The notes below the pieces were generated by a model. That model was not told the origin of the DNA. It searched no databases and worked only from the letters and a program-made list of their open reading frames with translations. Source: Planotetraspora kaengkrachanensis (GTDB lineage Bacteria; Actinomycetota; Actinomycetes; Streptosporangiales; Streptosporangiaceae). From it: a stretch of DNA of 64,000 nt. Both the position numbers and the translations under genes were made by a program. This document shows, in pieces, positions 17,105-29,715 of this stretch; within the stretch, counting starts at the first letter, position 1, and each line of letters begins with the position of its first letter. The DNA is taken from the NCBI RefSeq assembly GCF_016862895.1, contig NZ_BONV01000001.1:496001-560000 (forward strand), given 5' to 3'.

Positions 17105-18939
17105 GCCTTGCCATCCTCTTCGGCGGATTCGGTCACGTTGTGGGAGGCCCAGCCGAGCAGCTCGTCGAAGGCCCGGTTGAGCAGCGCGGTGTCGACCGGC
17201 CGCAGCGGTCTGTGGGTCATCAGCAGGGCCTGGCCGTACAGGGCCTCGATCGCGGAGACGAGCAGCGTCCGGTCGCGGATGGCCGCGAGCCGGCGCACGA
17301 CGGGGCTGCGGTGGTTGAGCACGAGCTGCGCGCGCGGCTCGGCCGACTTGAGCGCGCCGAGGATCTCCGCCCAGAGGTCGTCCGCGTCGGCCTCCGTCTC
17401 CGCCCGGGTGCGTTCGTTGCGCGCCGCACGGCTGTCCAGGTGCAGGGCGGACACCGACGCGGGGAAGAAGGCGCGGAGGATCACGTCGCATCCCAGCGGA
17501 TCGAGCGTGGAGCGGGCCGTCGCGAGGAACCCGGCCATCGCGAGTTCGTCGGCGCCCTCCACCGGATCGAGGGCGGCGGTGACCACGTCGGCGCCGAGCT
17601 CCTCGACCGCCACGCCGGGCATGACCTCAGGGAGCAGGGCGACCAGCTCGCTCTCGTAGGTGTAACCGCCGTTGACGACTCCGACGCCCTGGGCGGACGC
17701 GATCGTCGCGATCTGGCGGAACTCCTCGACGGTGGGCGTCACCCGGACCACGGGGTGCTTCCTCGCGAACTCCGCCAGGGTGACGCGCCCGTCGGTCGTC
17801 TCGAAGACGAGGTACGGCAACATGATCCGGAACAGGTCCCTGTCGTGCCGCGCCAGCGCCTTGACCCCGAGACTGTGGACGGTCAGGAACGCCGCCAGGC
17901 GCCCCGGATCCTGGGCGGCCAGCCCGGTGAGCCAGTCTCGCACCCGGGCGCCGAGGGCCTCGCGGACCGCCGCAAGCGTCTCGTCCTCGTACAACCCCTC
18001 GCGCGAGGCGGTCGGCCGGAGCGTGTCCGTGTCGATGACGCAGCGGACGAAGAACGCCCAGTCAGGCAGCAGGCCGGTCGTCGCGTCGCTGAGCAGCATG
18101 CCCTTGAGGTACACGCGGTGCCGGCCGCTGTCGGCCGGGTTGGCGGCACGCGGAAGCACGTACGCGGCACCTCGCACTCCCGCCAGCTCGACGTCGAGCT
18201 CGACGACGTCGAGCGCGGTGAAGCCGAGCACCTGCGCGCCGTACTCGATCAGTGCCGACCTGCGGGCCGCGGGCGAGGAGTAGGTCCTGTCCCACACCGG
18301 AACGCCGTCGGTCGTCCTTGTGGTCCGCCCGTCCGCCTCGACCGTCACCTCGTACGGCAGCAGCGCGCCGAAGTCGCGGGCGAGCTCTGCCACGAGTTCG
18401 GGCGCGAACCAGCGTTCCGCCCCGGGCCTCGGCGTCAGGCGCACCGTCGTCCCCGGTTCCGCGCGCTCACCGGGGTCGAGGCGCCGGACCGAGTACGTGC
18501 CGTCGGACGCGGCCAGCCATTCGACGCCCGGCTCCTCGGGATCCGTGGCCGCGCGCGTGAGCACCTGGATCCGCTCGGCGACGGTGAAGCAGGCGAGCAG
18601 GCCGATGCCGAACTGCCCGAGGAACTCCCTGCGGGCGCCCTCGAGATCGTCGCGCTTGGACGAGCGGCCGATGGTCGCGAGGAACCGGTGGACGTCGGCC
18701 TCGGTCAGGCCGATCCCCGGATCGTCGACGCGCAGCCCCGACGGATCCACGGCGATCCGGATGGCCGTGGGCGCGGTGGGGTCGATCCGCCGCCGCGCGG
18801 TCACCGCGTCGACCGCGTTCTGCAGCAGTTCCCGCACGTAGACGCGCGGACTCGAGTACAGGTGGTGCGACAGGAGATCGACGAGACCACGCAGATCAAC
18901 CTGGAACGAATGCGACTTGGCCGACTTATCGTCCAACAT
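17101..18939 (-). CDS. HSP90/HtpG-like GHKL ATPase (divergent)
   Basis: A 612-residue protein with the HSP90-type nucleotide site: E37/N41 in VRELLQNAVDA, D73 with GIG in VDDPGIGLTE, and GQFGIGLLACF around 108-118. A middle domain with LKGMLLSD and SREGLYEDE (the catalytic-loop region of HtpG) follows. It is close in length to HtpG (about 620-630) but weakly conserved after residue 340 and without the HSP90 C-terminal signature. It is coupled to a helical-repeat gene, so it is probably a specialised chaperone pair rather than the housekeeping HtpG. Confidence 0.88.
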   Translation of the reverse strand: MLDDKSAKSHSFQVDLRGLVDLLSHHLYSSPRVYVRELLQNAVDAVTARRRIDPTAPTAIRIAVDPSGLRVDDPGIGLTEADVHRFLATIGRSSKRDDLEGARREFLGQFGIGLLACFTVAERIQVLTRAATDPEEPGVEWLAASDGTYSVRRLDPGERAEPGTTVRLTPRPGAERWFAPELVAELARDFGALLPYEVTVEADGRTTRTTDGVPVWDRTYSSPAARRSALIEYGAQVLGFTALDVVELDVELAGVRGAAYVLPRAANPADSGRHRVYLKGMLLSDATTGLLPDWAFFVRCVIDTDTLRPTASREGLYEDETLAAVREALGARVRDWLTGLAAQDPGRLAAFLTVHSLGVKALARHDRDLFRIMLPYLVFETTDGRVTLAEFARKHPVVRVTPTVEEFRQIATIASAQGVGVVNGGYTYESELVALLPEVMPGVAVEELGADVVTAALDPVEGADELAMAGFLATARSTLDPLGCDVILRAFFPASVSALHLDSRAARNERTRAETEADADDLWAEILGALKSAEPRAQLVLNHRSPVVRRLAAIRDRTLLVSAIEALYGQALLMTHRPLRPVDTALLNRAFDELLGWASHNVTESAEEDGKA

Positions 18940-19134
18940 GGCGACGATCGTAGCGGCGGTCGGCGAAGCGATTCGATCAATATCGTGTGGTCCCGCCGAT
19001 CGATCGCGGCGGGCGCGCCGATTCTGCGTCTATTCTGAGGACGAACGTCGATTCGCCGATGGCCCGGGCGTGCCGCTGAAAGCGCCCTTGTTCATGTGTG
19101 TTCATCTCCACGCGGGAGACGCCCGCGATTCCCG

Positions 19135-19656
19135 ATGAGCGGGCCCGCCGTACGGGTCCGGACCCGCAAGGATCTCAGAAGCGAGCGCCGGCGCCGCCCG
19201 CCCCGCTGCCTCGACCACCTGATCGCCGCACCCCTGTGGCCGATGCACGGCGCCAACCTGGGGACCCTCCTGCGCACCTGCGACGCCGTCGGAGCCTGCC
19301 TGGCCGTACCCCGCTTCCCCTGGGTGCCGGAAGCGCTCGAACGCGGGAACACGCTGCGCCGGCCCGCCTGCGTGCACTGGGTGGGCGACCCCCTGCGCTG
19401 GCTGGAACGCCGGCGTGAGGCGGGTCGTCACGTGATGGGGGTCGAACTGGCCGAGGAGGCGGTACGGCTGGCCGACCTGCCGATGGCCCGCAGGCCGACG
19501 ATCGCGGTCCTCGGCCACGAACGCGAGGGCATCCCGCCGGAGGCGCTCGGCCTCCTCGACGCCGTCGTGGAGATCCCGATGATCGGCACGGGCGCCAGCC
19601 TCAACGTCGCGGTCGCGGGCTCGCTCGTCCTGTACAAGCTCGCCGGGTTCGCATGA
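19135..19656 (+). CDS. SpoU/TrmH-family RNA 2'-O-methyltransferase
   Basis: A 173-residue SPOUT methyltransferase with all three motifs: GANLGTLLRTCDAVGA (motif 1), AVLGHEREGIP (motif 2) and IPMIGTGASLNVAVAGSLVLYKL (motif 3), which together form the knotted AdoMet site. The length is short, comparable to minimal TrmL/TrmH types. The target could be tRNA or rRNA. The ATG at 19135 lacks a close ribosome site; a GTG at 19096 is an alternative. Confidence 0.87.
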   Translation: MSGPAVRVRTRKDLRSERRRRPPRCLDHLIAAPLWPMHGANLGTLLRTCDAVGACLAVPRFPWVPEALERGNTLRRPACVHWVGDPLRWLERRREAGRHVMGVELAEEAVRLADLPMARRPTIAVLGHEREGIPPEALGLLDAVVEIPMIGTGASLNVAVAGSLVLYKLAGFA

Positions 19657-19660
19657 GACC

Positions 19661-19702
19661 GGCAGGCGGACCGGCGGCGGGAGGACCGCCGGTCCGCCTG
19701 CC
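19661..19702. terminator. Bidirectional stem-loop terminator between the RNA methyltransferase and geosmin operons
   Basis: Perfect 17-bp arms GGCAGGCGGACCGGCGG (19661-19677) and complement (19686-19702) with an 8-base loop, between two convergent genes. It ends the geosmin/encapsulin operon. Confidence 0.8.
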
Positions 19703-19716
19703 CGGCGCGAATCCCG

Positions 19717-23354
<3,638 letters not shown>

Positions 23355-24746
23355 CTAGCCGATCTCGACGCTCTCGAGGACGCCCAGGGCGTCGGGCACC
23401 AGGACGGCGGCCGAGTAGTACGTCGTGACCAGGTAGGAGATGATCGCCTTGTCGCTGATGCCCATGAAGCGGACCGACAGCCCCGGCTGGTACTCGTCGG
23501 GCAGGCCGGTGCGGTGCAGGCCGACGACCCCTTGCTCGGCCTCCCCCACCCGCATCGCCATGATCGAGCTCAGCCCGCGGTCGCTGACCGGGATCTTGTT
23601 GCACGGCAGGATCGGCACGCCTCGCCAGGCCGGGACCCTGTTGCCGTTCAGCTCCGTGCTCTGCGGGTACAGGCCCCGGCTGTTGCACTCCCGCGCGAAG
23701 GCCGCGATCGCCTTCGGGTGGGCGAAGATGAAGGCCGGCTCCTTCCAGACCTTGGCGAGCAGGGCGTCCATGTCGTCGGGGGTGGGCGGTCCGGTCCGGG
23801 TGTGGATGCGCATCCCCAGATCCGCGTTGTGCAGCAGACCGAACTCACGGTTGTTCACCAACTCGTGCTCCTGCCGCTCCCGCAACGCCTCGATCGTCAA
23901 CCGCAACTGCTGCTCGGTCTGATTCATCGGCTCGTTGTACAGATCCGCCACCCGCGAATGCACCCGCAAAATCGTCTGAGCCACACTCAGCTCATACTCA
24001 CGCGGCGACACCTCGTAATCCACGAACGTCCCCGGCAACGTCACCTCCCCCACATGCCCCGCCGCCAACTCGATCTCCGCCTCGCCGTGGGCGTTGGCGG
24101 CCCGGTGGGCGCCCGACCGGAGGTCCGCGAGGTGGGCGCGCAGCTCGGGCGACTGGGCGGCGACGTCCTGGAACGCCTCACGCGTCATGATCAGCACCGT
24201 GCACGGGGTGATGGCCTTCACGGTGAAGTCCCAGGTCTCCGACTCCTCCGTGAGGAGCTGCTCGCCGAAGTGGTCGCCGTCCGCCAGGACCGCCAGGGTC
24301 GACTCGTGCCCGTACGCGCCCGCCCCCAGCTTGTTCACCTTGCCGTGGGCGATCAGGACCACCTGGTCCACCGGGGTGCCCGCGGAGACGATCACCTCGT
24401 CCGGCTCGAACTCACGCTGGACGAAGCGCCGGGCCAGCGCCGACAGCACATCGGTGTCGTCGAACCGCCGAAGTGCCGCGAGCTCGCAGAGCTCGGCCGG
24501 GATGACCCTGACCTCCGCGCCCGTGGAGACGAACGTGATCCGCCCGTCCCCCACGCCGTAACTGAGCCTCCGGTTCACCCGGTACGCCCCGCCGACCACC
24601 TGCACCCAGGGGAGCACCCGGAGCAGATGACGTGAGGTGATCTCCTGCATCTGCGGCACCGACTTGGTCGTCGTCGCCAGATTCCGCGCGGCGGCAGTGC
24701 CCAGGCTCAGCTGCGACTGCTCACCCGTGGGAGCTGCTTCGGTCAT
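23355..24746 (-). CDS. Family 2B encapsulin shell protein (cNMP-domain), first copy (shell A)
   Basis: A 463-residue encapsulin shell protein. The order is: N-arm [20 protein letters not shown] (15-34), P-domain strands, inserted cyclic-nucleotide-like domain (about 78-205), then E-loop/A-domain sequences ending [11 protein letters not shown]. The phosphate cassette FGEQLL (160-165) keeps the glutamate, but the arginine position is replaced (ETWDF), so nucleotide binding is doubtful. It lies between ispH (63 bp upstream) and the geosmin synthase (6 bp downstream). The ATG follows AGGTGATC. These proteins were formerly annotated as Crp/Fnr-like regulators or EshA; the absence of a DNA-binding helix-turn-helix argues against a transcription factor. 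Confidence 0.92.
   Translation of the reverse strand: MTEAAPTGEQSQLSLGTAAARNLATTTKSVPQMQEITSRHLLRVLPWVQVVGGAYRVNRRLSYGVGDGRITFVSTGAEVRVIPAELCELAALRRFDDTDVLSALARRFVQREFEPDEVIVSAGTPVDQVVLIAHGKVNKLGAGAYGHESTLAVLADGDHFGEQLLTEESETWDFTVKAITPCTVLIMTREAFQDVAAQSPELRAHLADLRSGAHRAANAHGEAEIELAAGHVGEVTLPGTFVDYEVSPREYELSVAQTILRVHSRVADLYNEPMNQTEQQLRLTIEALRERQEHELVNNREFGLLHNADLGMRIHTRTGPPTPDDMDALLAKVWKEPAFIFAHPKAIAAFARECNSRGLYPQSTELNGNRVPAWRGVPILPCNKIPVSDRGLSSIMAMRVGEAEQGVVGLHRTGLPDEYQPGLSVRFMGISDKAIISYLVTTYYSAAVLVPDALGVLESVEIG
23821..24075 (-). repeat. 255-bp tract identical to 20180-20434 inside the two encapsulin genes (copy 1)
   Basis: Perfectly identical to the tract in shell B. The boundaries are sharp: A versus G at one end and T versus C at the other. 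It covers residues about 225-309 of shell A. Confidence 0.9.
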
Positions 24747-24780
24747 GACGAGATCACCTTTTCTCTCGTGGTGGGAACGA

Positions 24781-24803
24781 CCGGGGCCCAGGCGTGGCCC
24801 CGG
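24781..24803 (-). terminator. Stem-loop between ispH and shell A, possible attenuator
   Basis: Perfect 8-bp arms CCGGGGCC (24781-24788) and GGCCCCGG (24796-24803) with a 7-base loop in the 63-bp gap. No T-run follows. It may partially terminate or protect mRNA ends so that shell and cyclase levels differ from the upstream enzymes. Confidence 0.4.
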
Positions 24804-24809
24804 CGAGTA

Positions 24810-25745
24810 CTACCGGCTCCGGTCGCGGAGCCCAGGGGGAAGGGAGAACGTCAAGGTCTCCTCGGCGAGGGTGACCGAGGTGGTGTCGGCGAATCCGCGG
24901 ACGGCGAGCCATTCGAGCAGCTCGGCGACGAGGTGCTCGGGGACCGAGGCGCCGGAGCCGACGCCGACGGTCTCCACCCCGTCGAGCCAGCGCTCGTCGG
25001 CGTCGAGGGCGCGGTCGACCAGGTGGGCGGCGCCGGCGCCCGCGCCGAGGGCGACGTCGACCAGCCGCCGGGAGTTGGAGGAGTTCGCCGAGCCGACCAC
25101 GATGACGAGCTGGCACCGGGCCGCGATGGCGGCCACGGCCTCCTGCCGGTTCTGGCTCGCGTAACAGATGTCGTCGCTGGGCGGGTCGATCAGGCCGGGG
25201 AACCGCTCGCGCAGGCGGGCGACGGCGCTCATCGTCTCGTCGACCGCCAGCGTGGTCTGCGACAACCAGCTCACCGGCGCGTCCCCGGGAAGGCTGACGT
25301 CGTCGGGCAGTGCGGGATCGACGACGTGGATCCGGTCGGCGGCCTCGCCGAGCGTCCCCTCGACCTCCTCGTGCTCGGCGTGGCCGATCAGCAGAATCCG
25401 GTGGCCCGCCTCAGCGAACCTGACGGCCTCCTTGTGGACCTTGGTGACGAGCGGGCAGGTGGCGTCGACGGCTCGCAGCCCTCGCCGGTCGGCCTCCCGC
25501 CTGACCGCCGGGGAGACCCCGTGCGCGGAGAAGATGACCATCGCGCCGTCCGGAACCTCGTCGAGCTCCTCGACGAACACGGCGCCCCGCCGGGTCAGGT
25601 CGCCCACGACGAAGGTGTTGTGCACGATCTGCCTTCTGACGTAGATCGGCGGCCCGTGCCGCCGTAAGGCCTCCTCCACGGTGGTGATGGCTCGTTCGAC
25701 GCCCGCGCAGTAGCCACGCGGGGCAGCCAGCAGTACACGCCCCAT
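24810..25745 (-). CDS. ispH: 4-hydroxy-3-methylbut-2-enyl diphosphate reductase
   Basis: A 311-residue [4Fe-4S] enzyme, last step of the MEP pathway, making IPP and DMAPP from HMBPP. Cluster cysteines C13 (PRGYCAG), C97 (DATCPLV) and C194 ([10 protein letters not shown]) are present. The substrate-binding residues H42, H75 (SAHGVSP), H125 and E127 ([11 protein letters not shown]) match the E. coli enzyme. Its place between a prenyl synthase and geosmin-encapsulin genes suggests an extra, pathway-dedicated copy that raises precursor supply. Confidence 0.95.
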   Translation of the reverse strand: MGRVLLAAPRGYCAGVERAITTVEEALRRHGPPIYVRRQIVHNTFVVGDLTRRGAVFVEELDEVPDGAMVIFSAHGVSPAVRREADRRGLRAVDATCPLVTKVHKEAVRFAEAGHRILLIGHAEHEEVEGTLGEAADRIHVVDPALPDDVSLPGDAPVSWLSQTTLAVDETMSAVARLRERFPGLIDPPSDDICYASQNRQEAVAAIAARCQLVIVVGSANSSNSRRLVDVALGAGAGAAHLVDRALDADERWLDGVETVGVGSGASVPEHLVAELLEWLAVRGFADTTSVTLAEETLTFSLPPGLRDRSR

Positions 25746-25831
25746 GAACTGGTTCCCCTTATCCGGTTTATCGGGCTTACCTGGGCTTACCTGAGCTGAC
25801 CGGCGTTACGGATCTCCGGTGGTCCGGAGGG

Positions 25832-26902
25832 TCATCGGGTGCGGTTGATCAGTCCGTCCGCCAGGGCCGCCAGGCCGCTTCCGGTCACGGGGCAGATCGG
25901 CGCGGCGTGCAGGACTCCGAGGGCGTCGCGGGCACGTTCCTCGATCATCAGCTCGACCCGCGCCAGGGCCCCGGTGGCCACCACGATCTCCCGCAGCTCC
26001 GCCGCCCGCTGCTCGGTCAGCTCGGCGTTGCCGTGCCACGCACGGAGATGGTCGGCCTCGCCGGGCGACGCGTGCTGGAACGCGTGGGCGATGAGGATCG
26101 TGTGCTTGCCCTCTCTCAGGTCGTCGAGCACCGACTTGCCGGTCACGGCCGGGTCGCCGAACATGCCGAGGACGTCGTCGCGGAGCTGGAAGGCCTCGCC
26201 CAGCGGAAGGCCGATCTGGGAGTAGGTCTCGAGAAGAGCGGGCTGGGCTCCGGCCAGGGCTCCGCCGATCTGCAGCGGGCGCTCGACGGTGTACTTGGCC
26301 GTCTTGTAGCGGATCACCGTCAGCGCCTGCTCGACCGAGGACAGGTCGCGGACCTGGGCGAGGATGTCGAGGTACTGACCCGTGATCACCTCGGTGCGCA
26401 GCCGGTCGAACAGCCCGCGCGCGGTGCGCAGGCGAGCCGGATCGACGTCGCCGGCCGACAGCAGCTCGTCGGACCAGGCCAGCGTGAGGACGCCCATCAG
26501 GATCGCCGCCGCCCGCCCGAACGACCTCGCCCCCGGCCCCTCGTGCATGCCCGCCAGGCTGCGGTGCATGGTGGGGCTGCCGCGGCGCAGCTCGCTGCCG
26601 TCCATGATGTCGTCGTGGATGAGCAGGCCCGCGTGGCACAGCTCGAGGGCGGAGGCCGCCGAGATGATCTGGTCGCACTCCTCGCCGCCCGCGCCCCGCC
26701 ATCCCCAGTAGCACAGCAGGGGGCGGATCCGCTTGCCTCCGCCCAGGATGAACCGGCGCAGGAGGCGGTATGCCCTGACCACCTCCGGGTCGGAGACCGG
26801 CGCGTCGTGGGCGTCGAGGAACCTCTCCAGATGGTGGTCGACCAGCCCCCGCACCCGCTCGGCTGTACGCGTGCTCGACGCCTGCTCGGTTCCCACCGTC
26901 AT
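25832..26902 (-). CDS. Trans-isoprenyl diphosphate synthase (FPP/GGPP type)
   Basis: A 356-residue all-helical prenyl elongase. The first aspartate-rich motif is DDIMD (97-101), followed by RRGSPT. The second is RDDVLGMFGDP (241-251), preceding the KS (256-257) and GKHT (265-268) motifs. GGGKRIRP (53-60) binds diphosphate. The ATG at 26900-26902 is fixed by GAGGAGGGCGAGCC. Context implies FPP for the geosmin synthase, but the chain length cannot be read with certainty. It is the first gene of the operon, with ispH 86 bp downstream. Confidence 0.92.
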   Translation of the reverse strand: MTVGTEQASSTRTAERVRGLVDHHLERFLDAHDAPVSDPEVVRAYRLLRRFILGGGKRIRPLLCYWGWRGAGGEECDQIISAASALELCHAGLLIHDDIMDGSELRRGSPTMHRSLAGMHEGPGARSFGRAAAILMGVLTLAWSDELLSAGDVDPARLRTARGLFDRLRTEVITGQYLDILAQVRDLSSVEQALTVIRYKTAKYTVERPLQIGGALAGAQPALLETYSQIGLPLGEAFQLRDDVLGMFGDPAVTGKSVLDDLREGKHTILIAHAFQHASPGEADHLRAWHGNAELTEQRAAELREIVVATGALARVELMIEERARDALGVLHAAPICPVTGSGLAALADGLINRTR

Positions 26903-26957
26903 GGCTCGCCCTCCTCGAAGAAGATCCGATGCACACAGCAAGCTATTGACTGACTAC

Positions 26958-26990
26958 GGAAAGTTGAAGATTCCATTCCGAAGAACGGAA
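26958..26990. promoter_or_regulatory. Candidate IclR operator in front of the geosmin/encapsulin operon
   Basis: Two adjacent symmetric elements in the divergent region: GGAA (26958-26961) with TTCC (26971-26974), and TTCCG (26976-26980), five bases, CGGAA (26986-26990). GGAA/TTCC half-sites are common in IclR operators. It lies 56-88 bp upstream of the prenyl synthase ATG. Confidence 0.45.
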
Positions 26991-27139
26991 CATGTCATGA
27001 CCGGCCCGCGACTACCGAGAGTGGTGTTACGTTGCCGGGGGTAGTCATGCTTCTGCTCCGCTGATCCATGGGCTGATCCATGGGGCTGATCCGCGCCAGG
27101 AGCATGCCTTCTCATCACCGGACGGGTGCCGAGCGAAGA

Positions 27140-27985
27140 ATGCCGCGAAGCGTAGTCGACGAGGAACCACCACTGTCACGACATCTGATGCCTGACCAGC
27201 CGAGCAGTCTGGAGAAGGCCATAACGATCATCACGTCGCTGAGCACGGCTCTTCAGCCGGTGAGCCTGGCGGAGTTGTCGAGGAGGACGGGCCTGCCGAA
27301 GACCACCGCCCATCGTCTGCTCGGCGTGCTGTGCAGGAAGGGGTTCGCCAGGCGGATCGGCATCGACTACGCCATCGGAGATCAGCTGATCAGCCTGGCC
27401 GGCCCCGGGACGCGGACCATTCCCGGCACCCGGCGCGTCGTCCTGCCGTACATGATCCGCTTATACGAGCTGACGCGTCAGACGGTGAACCTGGCCGTCT
27501 CCCGGGGGCTGGAGGTGGCCTACGTCGAGCGCGTCTACGGTCACACGCGGGTGAGCTCGCCCTCGGACGACGTCGACCGGGCGCCCCTGCACTGCACCGC
27601 CACGGGCAAGGTGCTTCTCGCGTTCAACAACGAGCTGAGCGCGAGCTTCCGCGAGGTCGGCGCCATGCAGAGGATGACCCGCAGGACGCTCGCCGGGCCG
27701 GGCGCCCTCGATCGTGAGCTCCAAACGGTGCGGCGCAGCGGCATCGCGTTCTCGCGTGAGGAGTTCGCCGAAGGCGTGGCCTGCGCCGCGGCCCCCGTCT
27801 TCGGGCCCGACGGCAGGATCTGCATGGCGGTGGGCGTGGCGGGGCCGTCGGTGAGCGCCGTCACCCCTGAGGTCGCGGGAATGGTCAGGAAGACGGCGCA
27901 CGCCATATCCGCGAGCATCACCCGGTCGATCGCCGGGATGGCGGGCAGGGCGAAGGCCGACGGCCCCGGCGTCTCCCTCCTTTGA
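27140..27985 (+). CDS. IclR-family transcriptional regulator, divergent from the geosmin operon
   Basis: The winged helix is at SLAELSRRTGLPKTTAHRLLGVL; the effector domain has LHCTATGKVLLAF and ends in the family's C-terminal helices (ISASITRSIAG). The start is uncertain: ATG at 27140 gives 281 residues, while ATGs at 27104 (behind AGGAG) and 27188 (closest to the conserved domain) are alternatives. Its divergent position makes it the likely regulator of the prenyl synthase-ispH-encapsulin-geosmin operon. Confidence 0.85.
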   Translation: MPRSVVDEEPPLSRHLMPDQPSSLEKAITIITSLSTALQPVSLAELSRRTGLPKTTAHRLLGVLCRKGFARRIGIDYAIGDQLISLAGPGTRTIPGTRRVVLPYMIRLYELTRQTVNLAVSRGLEVAYVERVYGHTRVSSPSDDVDRAPLHCTATGKVLLAFNNELSASFREVGAMQRMTRRTLAGPGALDRELQTVRRSGIAFSREEFAEGVACAAAPVFGPDGRICMAVGVAGPSVSAVTPEVAGMVRKTAHAISASITRSIAGMAGRAKADGPGVSLL

Positions 27986-27988
27986 CGG

Positions 27989-28060
27989 GTCCGATGAGAC
28001 GTCAGACTCCTTCGGCGAGTCCGATGAGACGTCAGAGTCCTTCGGCGGATCCGATGAAAG
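27989..28060. repeat. 30-bp tandem repeat, about 2.4 copies
   Basis: Unit beginning GTCCGATGAGACGTCAGA and ending CCTTCGGCG is repeated at 27989-28018 and 28019-28048 (one mismatch plus the last base), then a partial unit. It starts three bases after the IclR stop. No role assigned. Confidence 0.75.
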
Positions 28061-28176
28061 GTCCGACGCGGCGCCCGGCCTCGATCGTCTCCCGCACTCC
28101 GCAGAGGGCAATTTTCCCCACTGGTTGAGCAACTTCAGGAAAGAAGCCCGGCGCCGCGAACGGTCATCCTGCTGTC

Positions 28177-29385
28177 GTGCCTTCTCGCACCGACTCCCGG
28201 CCCGCGTACCGCGGGGCCGCGCCGCTGCCGGCGCACCCCGCACTGAGCGCGCCGGAAACGGCCTCCGCGCCCGCTCCGGGCCGCGCCCAGCCGGTGCTGG
28301 GTCTCGCGGGGCTGACGTTCGTGATCCCGCTCTCCTTCCTGATCGCCTTCGGCGCGGGAGGCGCGGAGGCGTCGCTGCGGGTGCTGGGGCCGCTCACCAC
28401 GTTCGCGTTGCCGGCCGTCGCGATGATCGCGTTCTGGTGGGAGGACTGGCCGGGCAGCGCGCTGCGCGCCGGTTGGTCCGGTCTCACCGACACGCTCATC
28501 GTGGTCGTGGCCGGAGCGTGCCTCACCGTGATCGGCCAGGCCGTCGTGAGCGGGCTCGATCCGGGGGTGCTCCTGGACGCCCAGCCGGGCGCCGGGCACG
28601 TCCCGACGTTCCCGAGCACGATGCCGCTGGCCGTCGGCGTGTTCACTGCCATCCTCCAGTTGACGCTGGTGACGGAGGGCTGGCCGCTTCGCGGTCTCGG
28701 CCGTTTCCGGTCCGGCCTCGCGGCCGTGGTCCTGTGCTACGTGGCCGGCACCGCCGGATACCTGCTCCTCGTCGACGTGGACGACGCGGCGGCGGCCGGG
28801 ACGTCGCTGCAGGACCCGGGCGGGCCGTTCACCGCGGGGGTCTACGGCGCCTGGCTGACGGCTCTCGGCGTCTGGCAGATTGTGTTCTTCGTGGCCCTGC
28901 GCGGCAGGCCGTTCACCGCCATCCGGCGGCGCGGCCCGCGACTGGCCGCCGGCAACGTGGCGGTGATCCTCCTCGGCTGGGCGACCTACGCGGTGCTGCG
29001 CCACCCGCTCGGATGGGAGACCGACCGGATCACGGCGGTCTGCGGTAGCGTGATCACCGCCGTCCTCATTGTGGGGATGCTCTTCGAGGCCTGGCCCGCG
29101 ACCAGGCTGCGGCCGCTGCCCGGCCGCACCTGCGCCCTGGTTCTCATGGGCGCCGTCGCGGCCCTGCTGTACTGGGCGCTGTCCGCGTACGCGCGGGGCG
29201 TCGGCTGGCGGCACGCGACGCCCGACGAGTGGGTGACGTTCGCGGCCCTCAACGGCATCGGCGCGGGAATCATCCTGCATGTCGCCATCTGGCGGCGCTG
29301 GCCGGTGATCACCGGACCCGCCGGGCACGCCGATGGAACACGACCGCCCGCAGAAGGGCGGCCAGAAGAAAGGGAACCGACATGA
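28177..29385 (+). CDS. Polytopic membrane protein, unknown function
   Basis: A 402-residue protein. A proline/alanine-rich cytoplasmic N-terminus of about 38 residues is followed by roughly ten membrane helices (for example 41-60, 67-88, 104-125, 150-170, 178-198, 228-246, 260-280, 318-338). No transporter signature. The stop overlaps the start of the next gene (ATGA), so it is coupled to a SnoaL-like protein and probably also to the membrane protein after it. Confidence 0.78.
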   Translation: MPSRTDSRPAYRGAAPLPAHPALSAPETASAPAPGRAQPVLGLAGLTFVIPLSFLIAFGAGGAEASLRVLGPLTTFALPAVAMIAFWWEDWPGSALRAGWSGLTDTLIVVVAGACLTVIGQAVVSGLDPGVLLDAQPGAGHVPTFPSTMPLAVGVFTAILQLTLVTEGWPLRGLGRFRSGLAAVVLCYVAGTAGYLLLVDVDDAAAAGTSLQDPGGPFTAGVYGAWLTALGVWQIVFFVALRGRPFTAIRRRGPRLAAGNVAVILLGWATYAVLRHPLGWETDRITAVCGSVITAVLIVGMLFEAWPATRLRPLPGRTCALVLMGAVAALLYWALSAYARGVGWRHATPDEWVTFAALNGIGAGIILHVAIWRRWPVITGPAGHADGTRPPAEGRPEEREPT

Positions 29386-29705
29386 CGTACGAGGTCGAGC
29401 CGGCGGTCCAGGCGTTGCTGGACGCCGCGAACGAGGGCGACCTCGCCGCGTTCCTCGCGGGCTTCACCGATGACGGCGTCGTCGACGACTGGGGCCGCGA
29501 GTTCCGCGGGGCCACCCGGATCCGGGCGTGGAGCGACGCGGAGTTCATCGGCAAGCAGGTCACCCTGGCCGTCGAGCGGGTCGAGCGGCGCGGCGACGAG
29601 ACCGTGGTCACCGCGCAGGTCGGCGGCAGCGGCTTCAACGGCCCGAGCCACTTCTCCTTCCATGTCGCGGGCGATCGCGTCTCGCGCATGACGATCCGGG
29701 CATAG
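29382..29705 (+). CDS. SnoaL-like/NTF2-fold protein
   Basis: A 107-residue NTF2-like cone-fold protein: VQALLDAANEGDLAAFLAGFTDDGVVDDWGREFRG, then RIRAWSDAEFIGKQVTLAVER and a final beta hairpin (FSFHVAGDRVSRMTIRA). AGAAAGGGAACC precedes the ATG. Possible hydrolase, cyclase or ligand binder; no catalytic residue certain. Coupled to the upstream membrane protein. Confidence 0.85.
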   Translation: MTYEVEPAVQALLDAANEGDLAAFLAGFTDDGVVDDWGREFRGATRIRAWSDAEFIGKQVTLAVERVERRGDETVVTAQVGGSGFNGPSHFSFHVAGDRVSRMTIRA

Positions 29706-29715
29706 CGGGACCGGC

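Noticed and set aside
25746-26936. An alternative minus-strand frame overlapping the prenyl synthase gene
   Set aside because: It is Arg/Pro-rich without motifs, whereas the chosen frame has both aspartate-rich motifs and a strong ribosome site.
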